The notes: generated by a model not told the origin, from the sequence alone. 64,000 nt of DNA from JBGSKV01 sp041740975 (GCA_041740975.1 JBGSKV010000088.1:62001-126000); one strand, 5' to 3'. Numbered from the stretch's first letter, positions 8,459-16,137 are shown. A program made the numbers and translations.

Positions 8459-8480
8459 AGGTACGGACGCACTTTCGGCG
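8459..8480 (+). repeat. Short direct repeat flanking the Cys-rich gene, left copy
   Basis: The sequence AGGTACGGACGCACTTTCGG recurs as AGGTAGGGACGCACTTGCGG at 10723-10742 in the same orientation (18 of 20 identical). The two copies lie just outside the cysteine-rich lipoprotein gene. Their nature (mobile cassette ends or dispersed REP) is unknown. Confidence 0.45.
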
Positions 8481-8534
8481 ATTAGCCATAAGTTTTTTTT
8501 ATCAGAAGTAAATCCCTAACCATTTTCCCATTTT

Positions 8535-10631
8535 TCAAGGAGGAGCTGCACACCTACCATGCGAATTGCAATAACTACTACAGCAGTTCCTCCAAGTTGA
8601 GCACTCTCGGCCGTTTCTCATTTCGACTGGGCATGCCGGCTGCAAATCAATACATTTTCCAGCTGAACATGAAAGTCCTGAGCAACAATTTCCTTCAGCT
8701 GCTGTTCCGCAACTTTGGTTGACCGTTTTGCAAGTCGCTCCACAAACTCCGTTCTGACAAAGACCTCGACAACATTGAGCGCTCGACGTGCAGGAAAGAC
8801 TGTCCGCTCGGCAGATCAATGGCAAATCTTGGCTTCGGCAAGTTTTGACTCCGTTCATTAGGAAATCCGTGCAATTAAACCCAGCGCAACACTCGGAGGC
8901 TGTTGTGCAAGTTGCGCCGCTTCCTCTACATTGTGGCGCATGATTAGCAGAACAAACCTTCGTACCAATGGTCGTAGAAAACTGACATGTGCCATTGCAA
9001 CACTCAGAACTGAGAGTACACATCTGCAACTCGCTTTTGCATGCTGGAGCAGGATTCGCACACTGACCATTCAAACAAGTTCCACTACAACACTGAGAAC
9101 CTGCTGTGCAGCTAGTGCTGTTTGATTGGCAGACTTGTTTGGGCAGACACTTGTAACGATCTATTATATTGGGAGAGGTATTTCCAGGTTCGAGTTTGCA
9201 CTCATTGTTTGTAGTATCACAACATGGAAAAGAGTTGCTGCAGTTTTGATTTATACTTGCACAAGTCGGTGTGGGCATAGGTGGATTGGTGGGAGTCGGG
9301 TTTTGCGGGCCGACACAGATTTGATTACCTATAGAACCTTGGCATGAATGATTAGCGTTGCAGCAATAAACCTGAGCAGTAGCACCTGGATCATTTAACC
9401 ATAGTGGAATACTTCCACATTTCTGGCCACCGGAAGCACACTGAGGAATTTTGCAATGTTTTGAACTAGGGTCGCAGGCACCCGAACCAACACACCCACA
9501 CTCCAAAGCAGGATTGCAGCAGTCGGCATTAGTTGCGCATAGTTCACTGTACTCGGAACACTGTGGCTCAGGATCTTGTGGTGGATTATCTTCTATCGTC
9601 TCGAACACCGCACTTACCGTTTTATTGTCAGTCATGGTCACGAGGCAGACGCCGCTGGTAAGTGCTTCGTCATTATTCGAGCATCCCCTTAGTGACGACA
9701 ATTCATATCCATCGCTAGCTTTGACATTTAATACAATAGTATCGAACTTGTCGTATGCCTCTGTGCAGTCCGGATTGCAATTAATCCCATATCCCGAAAC
9801 ATTTCCTTCGCCAAAAATTCTAACGCTTAGGAGGTGTTTCGAATCCGGAGATGGCGAATGACTGCTTGACGGGTTTTCTTCACAGTTTGTAATTTTTGGC
9901 AAAAAGCCAGCCTTACCAATCCTGCATGCGTTGCTGTCTCCAGGAATGAATACTCCTGGCCTGGTAAGATTAACATCAATTATGTAACTATATAGTTGGC
10001 CGCCACATCCCGTTACGGTGAATTTGTTTACTACATGGTTACACATAAACTCGAAACCAGAGGTAGGATTCCCATCAGCTTGCGCCATGAGTTCAGTGTA
10101 AGCAAGATTAAAAAGGCTCGCGTGCTCTTCGCAATCGCCCTTTTGACGTAGCGTATCCTCATTGGAGGCAATTATAATCTTTGTTGCAGTGTGAACGCAT
10201 TTTGCCAGCAAAATTGGGTCTTTGATATCCTTGCAACTCGCTTTGACAAAATTGACGTAAGGCATGACATCTTTATCGCAACCTCTAGTACAATTTTCCC
10301 TGCTGCAACCTATTAAGGAGCAAGCTGCGACCAAAAAGGTTGTTCCTGTTGTCGCTTTGCTTTCTATGAAAGCTTTCCACTCTTCGTATGTGAATGTTGA
10401 AGGGACACATCCACTTTGGCTACTTGGCCCTTCTGGCCCTTCAGGACCATCTAGTCCTTTCTCATAAATCGCACGGGGATCAATTATCACAGTATAATCA
10501 AAGTTTCTTTTCGCATTGTTTTTTAACTTCTCATTAAACTTTGCGTAGACGTCATTTGAATCAATGCTTTTTACTTCTTTAGTGCATGCGCAAAGATAAA
10601 CAAAAGATAAAAATATAAAAAACATTTTCAT
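8535..10631 (-). CDS. Lipoprotein with transglutaminase-like region, repeat domain and nine cystine-knot-like repeats
   Basis: A 698-residue protein with a lipoprotein signal (IFLSFVYLCAC; lipid Cys about 16). Order of parts: a short collagen-like GPEGPEGP (62-69); a region about 75-250 with KGDCEEHA, CNHV and YSYIIDV, whose C167, H199 and D219 match the Cys-His-Asp order of transglutaminase/papain-like folds; a Gly-rich beta domain about 266-345 like the bacterial InlB-B-type repeat (GINCNPDC, CLVTM); and from about 358 to the end nine tandem repeats with the pattern C-x5..8-C-x5..12-CC-x3..5-C-x3..10-C. That pattern is the inhibitor-cystine-knot signature (for example CRADSLSCTSSAQCC). Pro-rich linkers separate the early repeats. 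It is probably anchored in the outer membrane and displayed extracellularly, where disulfides are stable. The gene lies inside the island and may be horizontally acquired. No function is known; the transglutaminase-like reading is an inference. Confidence 0.8.
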   Translation of the reverse strand: MKMFFIFLSFVYLCACTKEVKSIDSNDVYAKFNEKLKNNAKRNFDYTVIIDPRAIYEKGLDGPEGPEGPSSQSGCVPSTFTYEEWKAFIESKATTGTTFLVAACSLIGCSRENCTRGCDKDVMPYVNFVKASCKDIKDPILLAKCVHTATKIIIASNEDTLRQKGDCEEHASLFNLAYTELMAQADGNPTSGFEFMCNHVVNKFTVTGCGGQLYSYIIDVNLTRPGVFIPGDSNACRIGKAGFLPKITNCEENPSSSHSPSPDSKHLLSVRIFGEGNVSGYGINCNPDCTEAYDKFDTIVLNVKASDGYELSSLRGCSNNDEALTSGVCLVTMTDNKTVSAVFETIEDNPPQDPEPQCSEYSELCATNADCCNPALECGCVGSGACDPSSKHCKIPQCASGGQKCGSIPLWLNDPGATAQVYCCNANHSCQGSIGNQICVGPQNPTPTNPPMPTPTCASINQNCSNSFPCCDTTNNECKLEPGNTSPNIIDRYKCLPKQVCQSNSTSCTAGSQCCSGTCLNGQCANPAPACKSELQMCTLSSECCNGTCQFSTTIGTKVCSANHAPQCRGSGATCTTASECCAGFNCTDFLMNGVKTCRSQDLPLICRADSLSCTSSAQCCRGLCQNGVCGATCKTVNQSCGTAAEGNCCSGLSCSAGKCIDLQPACPVEMRNGRECSTWRNCCSSYCNSHGRCAAPP

Positions 10632-11069
10632 ATATAATGTTCCAGATAATTTAAAGGTTATTTCTAAAAATTCTATTTCGTATTTGAATAAAAATCAAAT
10701 AGTTTATGTACCAACTGTTAATAGGTAGGGACGCACTTGCGGTAAACAAATTTGCGCTATCCATGCTTTATTCCAGATTTGAGTCCAGGCGAGTATGCTG
10801 CAAAATGGTCAGGTCACGAGCGGCAACTTAGCCATGACCGCTCAGTGGAAAGGGTCATCGCGACCCAGCGAAGATATGCTTCGACTAGTCTGGCCGAATT
10901 TCATCGATCCGCGTCATTTTCGTCAGCCATTTCCGGGAGCATCAAAATAGATCGCAAAACAGCCTCTATAATCGACCAAATTTGCGTCGGATTTTGACAA
11001 ACCTCACTTTCTTAAAGCCAAACGCCGATACGATCCTAAATGTTTCGTTTATTTTAGAGGTACTAAGCT
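10632..11069. other. Divergent intergenic region in the island
   Basis: These 438 bp separate the minus-strand Cys-rich lipoprotein gene from the plus-strand protease gene and should carry both promoters. An AT-rich tract of about 90 bp lies next to the lipoprotein start. The short repeat at 10723-10742 is included. Open frames such as 10752-10997 lack a ribosome site and any recognisable motif, so none is called. Confidence 0.5.
10723..10742 (+). repeat. Short direct repeat flanking the Cys-rich gene, right copy
   Basis: AGGTAGGGACGCACTTGCGG, 18 of 20 identical to 8459-8478 and in the same orientation. It sits about 90 bp upstream of the Cys-rich lipoprotein start. Confidence 0.45.
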
Positions 11070-11933
11070 ATGCGCCTTGCGTTTTTATGGCTTTTGAGCA
11101 CTGCCATAGCGTGTTCTCAAAGCGAACTAAATGTCAATCCATTGAACCCACGTTCGGTGGATTCCAATAGTTCTAAGCCTTCGACGGCGATTCCGGCAAA
11201 TTTAACGACAACGGCTTGGCAAAAGTCGAATCTAACCTTTTGCTGGAATGTTGATGAGAAATGGTCTCAAACTAGTGAGATTATACAAGCTGAGTCGTTT
11301 GCATCGCAAAAAGCTCGTGAGCAGTTTAGCACAATGACGACCGGAGTTGCGGCAATTGGTTTTGAAAAATGTACCCAAGTAGAAAACCCAGATGTCATTA
11401 TCATTTGGACCGAAGCTGACATAGAGGGCGGCGCGGCTAGTCATTTTGGCCGTTTGTATGGCGGCACGACTCCAAGAGCTAATATGGGGTCCATATCTAA
11501 ACCTGCTATTCACCTAAATCCAATCAGCATCAATCGTACAGCTGAGTTAGCTCGAACATCTTTTCAAAATGTTTTGGCTGAAAACTTATTACATGAAATT
11601 GGCCATATTGTAGGTTTATTCCATGAACATGGGCATCCCCAATCAACTTGCAGCGTAAAAGAAGACACCTTGGGATTATTCAAGCAGTTTTTTCCGCAAC
11701 TTGTAGATACGGTTGACATCTTTGCCCCGACCTATGACCCATACTCAGTGATGAGTTATTGCAAAACTCACGCCTTACTCCGATCAAGTCAAAATCACGA
11801 CTCACAACTTGACCCAAGTAGGGTTCAACCAGGACTATCGTTAACTGATAAATCTAGGCTTCGAGATATGTATAAAGGTCTTCCTCAGGATGCGGCGCTA
11901 ATCGAAGTCGAACCAAAGCAAAATTTAAATTAA
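11070..11933 (+). CDS. Secreted metzincin-type zinc metalloprotease
   Basis: A 287-residue protein with a signal peptide ending STAIAC, probably a lipoprotein although the lipobox is relaxed. The zinc site HEIGHIVGLFHEHGH (about residues 175-189) matches the metzincin consensus HExxHxxGxxH, with Glu176 as catalytic base. A Met-turn candidate SVMSYC follows about 40 residues later, as in astacin and matrixin families. FHEH after the third ligand is more astacin-like. The protein would hydrolyse peptides on the cell surface or outside the cell. An AGAGG ribosome site precedes the ATG. It lies in the accessory island, divergent from the cystine-knot lipoprotein; a functional link is possible but unproven. 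Confidence 0.85.
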   Translation: MRLAFLWLLSTAIACSQSELNVNPLNPRSVDSNSSKPSTAIPANLTTTAWQKSNLTFCWNVDEKWSQTSEIIQAESFASQKAREQFSTMTTGVAAIGFEKCTQVENPDVIIIWTEADIEGGAASHFGRLYGGTTPRANMGSISKPAIHLNPISINRTAELARTSFQNVLAENLLHEIGHIVGLFHEHGHPQSTCSVKEDTLGLFKQFFPQLVDTVDIFAPTYDPYSVMSYCKTHALLRSSQNHDSQLDPSRVQPGLSLTDKSRLRDMYKGLPQDAALIEVEPKQNLN

Positions 11934-11975
11934 AAATTTGATTGAAGCACTCGTCTTTTGGAAAGTTTAAAGTAC

Positions 11976-12452
11976 TCAAGTAAAATGAAAATCTATATGC
12001 TGCTTAATGAAAGTTGAAATAAAATAATAGCTGTGGTCATAGCCTTCTTGAAATCGACAGTACAATAGCTGACCCTTCACCTCACTGGCATCTATAAAGT
12101 TTTTCGTCAAAAACTGATTTTCCAAAAATTCATCTTTCGTGCTCTGGTCGATCAAAATCGTGTCCGAGCGTTTTTTGCCCGCTTCCAGAAGCTCGCAAGC
12201 ATCCCATTCCTTCCATTTGCTAAGGTCGTCGCCAAGATAATCCTGAAAAGCATTTCGACCCCAAGGGCATCGCGTTGGATTGACGATAGGAGAAAAGGCC
12301 GACACAGATTTGAACTTAGTGGGCTCGCGAAGTCCCATAATTAAAGCCCTATGCCCACCCATCGAATGACCACTCAATGCCATGCGATCGTGACGAAACT
12401 GAAAATTCGCCAACAATAGATCATAGAATTCTTTGCTAACGTAGTCGCACAT
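11976..12452 (-). pseudogene. S-formylglutathione hydrolase, N-terminally truncated
   Basis: The 158 residues correspond to roughly the C-terminal half of S-formylglutathione hydrolase (esterase D family, normally about 280 residues), which releases formate and glutathione in formaldehyde detoxification. The catalytic triad survives: Ser in SGHSMGGH (30), Asp in STKDEFL (107) and His in EGYDHSYYF (140). Family landmarks NPTRCPWG and DYLGDD are present. In-frame sequence upstream meets a TAA four codons before the ATG, and the oxyanion region and the first strands are missing. The truncated end abuts the transposase remnant, suggesting that transposition or deletion removed the 5' half. A functional product is unlikely. 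Confidence 0.85.
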
Positions 12453-12474
12453 CCAGTAGTGTTAGGCAATATCG

Positions 12475-13562
12475 CTTGGTTATGAGAAAGACAAACTGCA
12501 TGCAGGAGGTGCAACATTTATTCAGCGATTTGGTTCATCTTTAAATCTGAATGTCCATTTTCATATGCTATTTATTGAAGGTGTTTACCTTGATAGAAGT
12601 AATCAAAACCTTAAACCAAAATTTATTCCCACCCCTCCGCCCACAGATGATCAAATACTTCTAGTTGTGGCTAGAATTTCAAAACGCATCATAAAACTTC
12701 TTCGAAAAGAAGGGTATTTAGATAAAAGTACCATTGAAGCTATTCGTACTAGTCATGATCCATTATTTAGTGAAGAACCAGAACATTCGCGAAGTATGAG
12801 TGCCTCGATAAAACATATGATTGCATTTGGGCCTAGAGCTGGTCAGAAGGTGCGAACCCTTAAAATAGCCAGATCATTTGGCGAAGATGGCTAAAAAGCA
12901 AAACTTATTAAAGAGCGCTGTGCAGCGATTAACGGCTTTAGTTTGCATGCTGATGTAAGAATTAAAGCTAAAAAGCGTGACAAGTTAGAAAAACTTGTGC
13001 GTTATACTGCGAGGGGAGCTTTTTCACATAAGCGTTTATCTCAGGATAAAAATGGTGATTTGCTTTACGAACTTAAAACTCCGTGGAGTGATGGGACCAC
13101 CCATATAAAACTCAGTCCTATGGAACTAATTGAAAAGCTTTGTGCTTTGATTCCACTACCGAACTATAATTTGTTTCGTTACTGCGGAGTGCTTGCTCCC
13201 AACTCAAAGCTCAGAAGACATATCGTTCCCAATCCAAAAGCAGGGGAGGTGCAAGCAACCTCAGAAAGTGGCGATTCAACCCCACCAGCTACGAGATATT
13301 CGTCGGGTCACGCGAGCCGGCGAGCGGGAGGAAAAACTTTTGAAGAGGTCATTCGGCCTTGATTTGAGCAGATCGGGTCACGCGAGCTGGCGAGCGGGAG
13401 GATTCTTGCTATTCAGAAAACTTCAAAGCCGTTGCGATGATTGAAGATCCCGATATCGTGCAAAAGATCCTTCTGGCTGTTGGTTTGGAAGCAAGAGCCC
13501 CACCCATTGCGCCTGCCAGAACCGCGCAAGAGCTAGAATACACCAACTACTTTGATGAGTGA
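12475..13562 (+). pseudogene. IS91-family transposase remnant
   Basis: Three pieces line up with IS91-type (Y2/HUH, Transposase_32) transposases. The first part includes GGATFIQRFGSSLNLNVHFH with the His-rich metal motif. The next contains HADVRIKAKKRDKLEKLVRY, LKTPWSDGTTHIKL and FRYCGVLAPNSKLRRHIVP. The tail is AVAMIEDPDIVQKI ending at the TGA at 13560. Damage is visible: the N-terminus is missing; an in-frame TAA at 12892 splits the middle; and between about 13290 and 13410 the usual segment is replaced by a 30-bp repeat, with a frame change before the tail. IS91 and ISCR elements move by rolling-circle replication and can carry flanking genes, which may explain how the island was assembled. 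The remnant itself should be inactive. Confidence 0.85.
13303..13402 (+). repeat. Pair of 30-bp direct repeats inside the transposase remnant
   Basis: The unit beginning TCGGGTCACGCGAGC and ending GGCGAGCGGGAGGA occurs at 13303-13332 and 13373-13402 with a single mismatch (period 70). It replaces coding sequence in the transposase C-terminal region. Only two copies are present, so a CRISPR array is not supported. Confidence 0.75.
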
Positions 13563-13778
13563 TTTGTTGTCCACGGATGTACAACTCGACGAGGTGACGT
13601 TGTTGCTCGCTTTCAAATCGAGTAGGCGCGTGTATATGGCGAATTTTTCTGGTAAAGACTCAACCAGACCGATAAAATCAAGTTTCGGAAAGGACTCCAT
13701 ATGGGAATGGGGGCCAGGATTTGGGTTTTGTGAGCCCAAAGCATCGATAAAAAAGGGCTTTATAATTCCTATCCGCTT

Positions 13779-13880
13779 TACAACAAAGCTCAAAAACGAC
13801 TCATGGAATACGAGGGTGTATCCAATGTTGTCGACGACGATAGCAAGAAACAAACCGTTACCATTCGTTACACATACTAG
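13779..13880 (+). pseudogene. 3' fragment of the 7273 secreted-protein gene
   Basis: Read in frame this gives YNKAQKRLMEYEGVSNVV and continues to TIRYTY and a TAG, identical to the end of the 7273 product except for one Gly to Ser change. Upstream the frame is closed by a TGA about 16 codons earlier and the sequence no longer resembles the gene. It is therefore a repeat-derived remnant. Confidence 0.8.
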
Positions 13881-13881
13881 T

Positions 13882-14895
13882 TCAGAGTTTCAAATATCGA
13901 GAAGCCAAGGTATCAATCTTGGCTTCCCAAACTTCTTTCTCACCTTCGCTTAAGAATGAAGAGCGAAAAGAGTTTTTTGCAATTGTCGCCATGTCCCCTA
14001 CCCCTAGTCCCAATGCGATTTGCGTTTCTTCGTAGTTCTGCAGCATATAGCCGCCAAAATAAGCTGGATCATCACTATTGATGGAAACATTCAACCCCTC
14101 ATCTAAAAGCTTTTTCAGATTGTGTTTCGTCAAATCAGGAAAAACGCAAAGCTTGACGTTCGACAATGGACAAACCGTCAGCGGAACACTCTCTTTACGC
14201 AAATGTGCCACTAATTCTGAATCTTCTAAACAGCGAACGCCGTGATCGACTCGTTTCACTTTTAACAAGTTCAATGCCTGCCAGATGTAGTCGGGCGGAC
14301 CTTCTTCGCCTGCATGCGCCACAGTCATAAGACCTAGTTCTCGCGCCTTCGCAAAAACTCTCTCGAACTTTTCTGGCGGGTGTCCGACTTCCGAGGAGTC
14401 CAATCCGACCGCAACGATCTTGTCTAAATATGGCGTGGCCTGTTTAAGCGTTTCTAAAGCCATTTCCTCAGGTAAATGCCGCAAAAAGCACATAATCAGC
14501 AATGAACTGATTTGAAACTGACTTTTAGCATCCTTCATGGCGCGATGAAGGCCACTGATGACCGTCCCAAATGCGACGCCTCTATCCGTGTGAGTTTGAG
14601 GATCAAAAAATAACTCCGCATGAGTAACGTTGTCTTCTTGGCATTTTTTAAAATAAGCCATGGCAAGATCATAAAAATCTTGTTCTTCGATCAAAACGCC
14701 CGCACCTGCATAGTAGATGTCCAAGAAACTTTGAAGATTGTTGAATTGATAAGCAGATTTTATTTCCTGGACAGATTTGTACTTCAGTTCAATTTTGTTC
14801 CGCTTCGCTAGTGCGAACATAAGCTCTGGCTCAAGCGAACCTTCTATATGCAAATGCAGTTCGGCCTTTGGTAAGGCTTTTAAATACTCATGCAT
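13882..14895 (-). CDS. Adenine deaminase (adenosine deaminase family)
   Basis: A 337-residue cytosolic enzyme of the metal-dependent purine deaminase family. Metal and catalytic elements are HLHIEGSLEP near the N-terminus, VAHAGEEGPP (third His and catalytic Glu), DHGVRCLED, CPLSNVKLCVF and SINSDDPAYFGG (metal Asp). The GLDSSEVGHPPEKF segment and the SNVKLCVF motif are typical of the adenine deaminase branch (Aah1/PA0148-like), which converts adenine to hypoxanthine, rather than of true adenosine deaminase. This assignment comes from motif memory. Length is normal. The last 38 codons also occur at the left repeat copy. It is convergent with the remnant at 13779, and a hairpin at 13901-13926 lies inside its coding end. 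Confidence 0.85.
   Translation of the reverse strand: MHEYLKALPKAELHLHIEGSLEPELMFALAKRNKIELKYKSVQEIKSAYQFNNLQSFLDIYYAGAGVLIEEQDFYDLAMAYFKKCQEDNVTHAELFFDPQTHTDRGVAFGTVISGLHRAMKDAKSQFQISSLLIMCFLRHLPEEMALETLKQATPYLDKIVAVGLDSSEVGHPPEKFERVFAKARELGLMTVAHAGEEGPPDYIWQALNLLKVKRVDHGVRCLEDSELVAHLRKESVPLTVCPLSNVKLCVFPDLTKHNLKKLLDEGLNVSINSDDPAYFGGYMLQNYEETQIALGLGVGDMATIAKNSFRSSFLSEGEKEVWEAKIDTLASRYLKL
13901..13926. terminator. Hairpin within the deaminase 3' coding end
   Basis: The same 9-bp stem as at 8034-8059 (GAAGCCAAG / CTTGGCTTC), here followed on the plus strand by CCAAACTTCTTTCT, a broken T-run. In this copy the hairpin is part of the deaminase coding sequence (KIDTLASRYLK region). It would be a weak plus-strand terminator at best. 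Confidence 0.4.
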
Positions 14896-14981
14896 GTTTT
14901 ACGCCTTTTTTGTCAATTCCCCAAAATCCTAGCAGTTTTCCAGGCCTCATGATAGTTCTGATGTTTCTGGAGGTCAGCTTC

Positions 14982-15458
14982 ATGATCACGCCACAACTTG
15001 CACATACCTTTTATGAAACTGCTGTCGGTACATTGACGATAACCGCCCATGAGAAGGGCCTTGTTCAATTAAATTGGGTCAAGTCGTCAATAATTTTAGG
15101 AGATGAGGATCCGAACCACCCCATTCTTAGAAAAACTGTGAAGCAATTGGACGAATATTTTGCAAAAAAACGTCAACAGTTTGATTTGCCCTTAGACATG
15201 CGGGGAACGACCTTTCAAAAGGAAGCATGGCAGGCCTTACAGGAAATTGGCTATGGTAAAACCTGTTCTTACAGCGAACAAGCAAAACGAATCGGTAGGT
15301 CCAAAGCCTTTCGCGCCGTAGGTTCCGCCAACGGCAAAAACCCGCTCCCCATCATTGTTCCCTGCCATCGAGTCATATCGGCATCTGGTAAAATGGCTGG
15401 ATATACCGGCGGATTGGACAAGAAGATTTTTTTATTGGCCCATGAGTCAAACAACTAA
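14982..15458 (+). CDS. ogt: Methylated-DNA--protein-cysteine methyltransferase
   Basis: About 158 residues from the ATG at 14982, which has a GGAGG site 8 nt upstream; a longer frame from 14868 has no such site. The C-terminal half carries the family signature: FQKEAWQALQEIGYGKTCSY, the helix-turn-helix RSKAFRAVGSANGKNPLPI and the active-site IVPCHRVI, whose Cys accepts the methyl group from O6-methylguanine or O4-methylthymine. It ends with the typical GYTGGLDKKIFLL. It repairs alkylation damage and is used once per repair. The gene is divergent from the deaminase (87 bp apart). Confidence 0.92.
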   Translation: MITPQLAHTFYETAVGTLTITAHEKGLVQLNWVKSSIILGDEDPNHPILRKTVKQLDEYFAKKRQQFDLPLDMRGTTFQKEAWQALQEIGYGKTCSYSEQAKRIGRSKAFRAVGSANGKNPLPIIVPCHRVISASGKMAGYTGGLDKKIFLLAHESNN

Positions 15459-15555
15459 ATTTCTATAAAAAAAATAAAATCATTTACTGCTATTTGCTCA
15501 CAGCCCTACTATAATTATTGTTCTAGAATTCAATAATCATTTACAGGAGGCTCTC

Positions 15556-16065
15556 GTGAAGTTCTTTGTCACTCTCACTCTTTTCAGTTTTGTCTTAACT
15601 GGTTGCGCAGGTATGTTCACTCCAGCAGTTCCCCTTTCACAAGCCGAAGTTAAGCGTTTAACGACTTGTGACAATGCCGATTTGAAAACAATCCGCAAAA
15701 ACCTTCTTCTCGCTGGTTATGTTGTGACCAAAACTACGGACGATGATCTTGTCACTGACTTCAAACAAGTCGGCGCCGGCTCATACAATAAAAAATGGGT
15801 TCGGGTTACTGCAGTTAAAGTTGACGACAAAACTATCCGTTTCAAAACTCGTGAGAAGCTAGTTTCTACTGAACGGGTTGCAGATGAAACTGAAGAAAGC
15901 TCATACACAGGCTCACGTTATGCTAGCAAAGGCCGTCACAAGGGCCCGACAAAGCAAACGACAACTTACCGCAATCAAACAGTTCAAAACGAAACAGATT
16001 CTCTATACACGGATCGCACACGTCAAATGCACGAAACTCTTCACGCTGAAATTTGTAATCAGTAG
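15556..16065 (+). CDS. Lipoprotein of unknown function
   Basis: A 169-residue protein starting at a GTG that follows a strong AGGAGG site. The lipoprotein signal is FSFVLTGC with the lipid Cys at 17. The body begins with an alpha/beta-looking segment (DNADLKTIRKNLLLAGYVV and VTDFKQVG), a pattern seen in small periplasmic lipoproteins. A Thr/Gln/Arg-rich tail with many polar repeats (SRYASKGRHKGPTKQTTTY) follows. No family is recognised. A TATAAT box at 15510-15515 could be its promoter, and a two-hairpin terminator follows at 16074. Confidence 0.7.
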   Translation: MKFFVTLTLFSFVLTGCAGMFTPAVPLSQAEVKRLTTCDNADLKTIRKNLLLAGYVVTKTTDDDLVTDFKQVGAGSYNKKWVRVTAVKVDDKTIRFKTREKLVSTERVADETEESSYTGSRYASKGRHKGPTKQTTTYRNQTVQNETDSLYTDRTRQMHETLHAEICNQ

Positions 16066-16073
16066 TGGCTACA

Positions 16074-16137
16074 CACTCGCGAAGCGAGTGAGGATTAGTT
16101 TATTAAGCTCCGCCCTCACCGGCGGAGTTTTTATTTT
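16074..16137 (+). terminator. Two-hairpin repeat ending in an intrinsic terminator
   Basis: The first hairpin is CACTCGC-GAA-GCGAGTG and the second is CTCCGCC-CTCACC-GGCGGAG followed by TTTTTATTTT. The same two-hairpin arrangement with nearly identical stems and spacing recurs at 32497-32564 after the thiolase gene. The second hairpin is a good intrinsic terminator for the 15556 lipoprotein gene. The terminator T-run overlaps the 3' end of the convergent 16131 gene. Confidence 0.75.

Larger units (their letters stand above)
8129..8534. other. Non-coding left part of the accessory island
   Basis: No convincing gene is present; short open frames at 8110-8341 have no signal, motif or ribosome site. 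Two repeat-like features are listed separately: a perfect 18-bp inverted repeat at 8346-8398 and a short sequence at 8459-8480 that recurs at 10723. The last 60 bases are AT-rich. Confidence 0.6.
13778..13995. repeat. 218-bp direct repeat, right copy
   Basis: Right-hand partner of 7911-8128, gap-free with about 10 mismatches. It holds the 3' part of the intact adenine deaminase gene and a 34-codon remnant of the 7273 gene (NKAQKRLMEYEG to IRYTY, stop at 13880). It marks the right boundary of the island. Confidence 0.92.

Noticed and set aside
10752..10997. 81-residue open frame between the Cys-rich lipoprotein and the protease gene
   Set aside because: No ribosome site, no signal peptide and a composition unlike neighbouring genes; it lies in a promoter region.
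12164..12360. Functional hydrolase because the triad is intact
   Set aside because: The whole N-terminal half with the oxyanion and fold-core strands is missing and a stop lies four codons upstream.
13303..13402. CRISPR-like repeat pair
   Set aside because: Only two copies, a 40-nt spacer that is part of a coding remnant, and no cas genes.
13552..13953. 133-residue open frame overlapping the right repeat copy
   Set aside because: It runs through the repeat and against the intact deaminase in another frame, with no recognisable motif.
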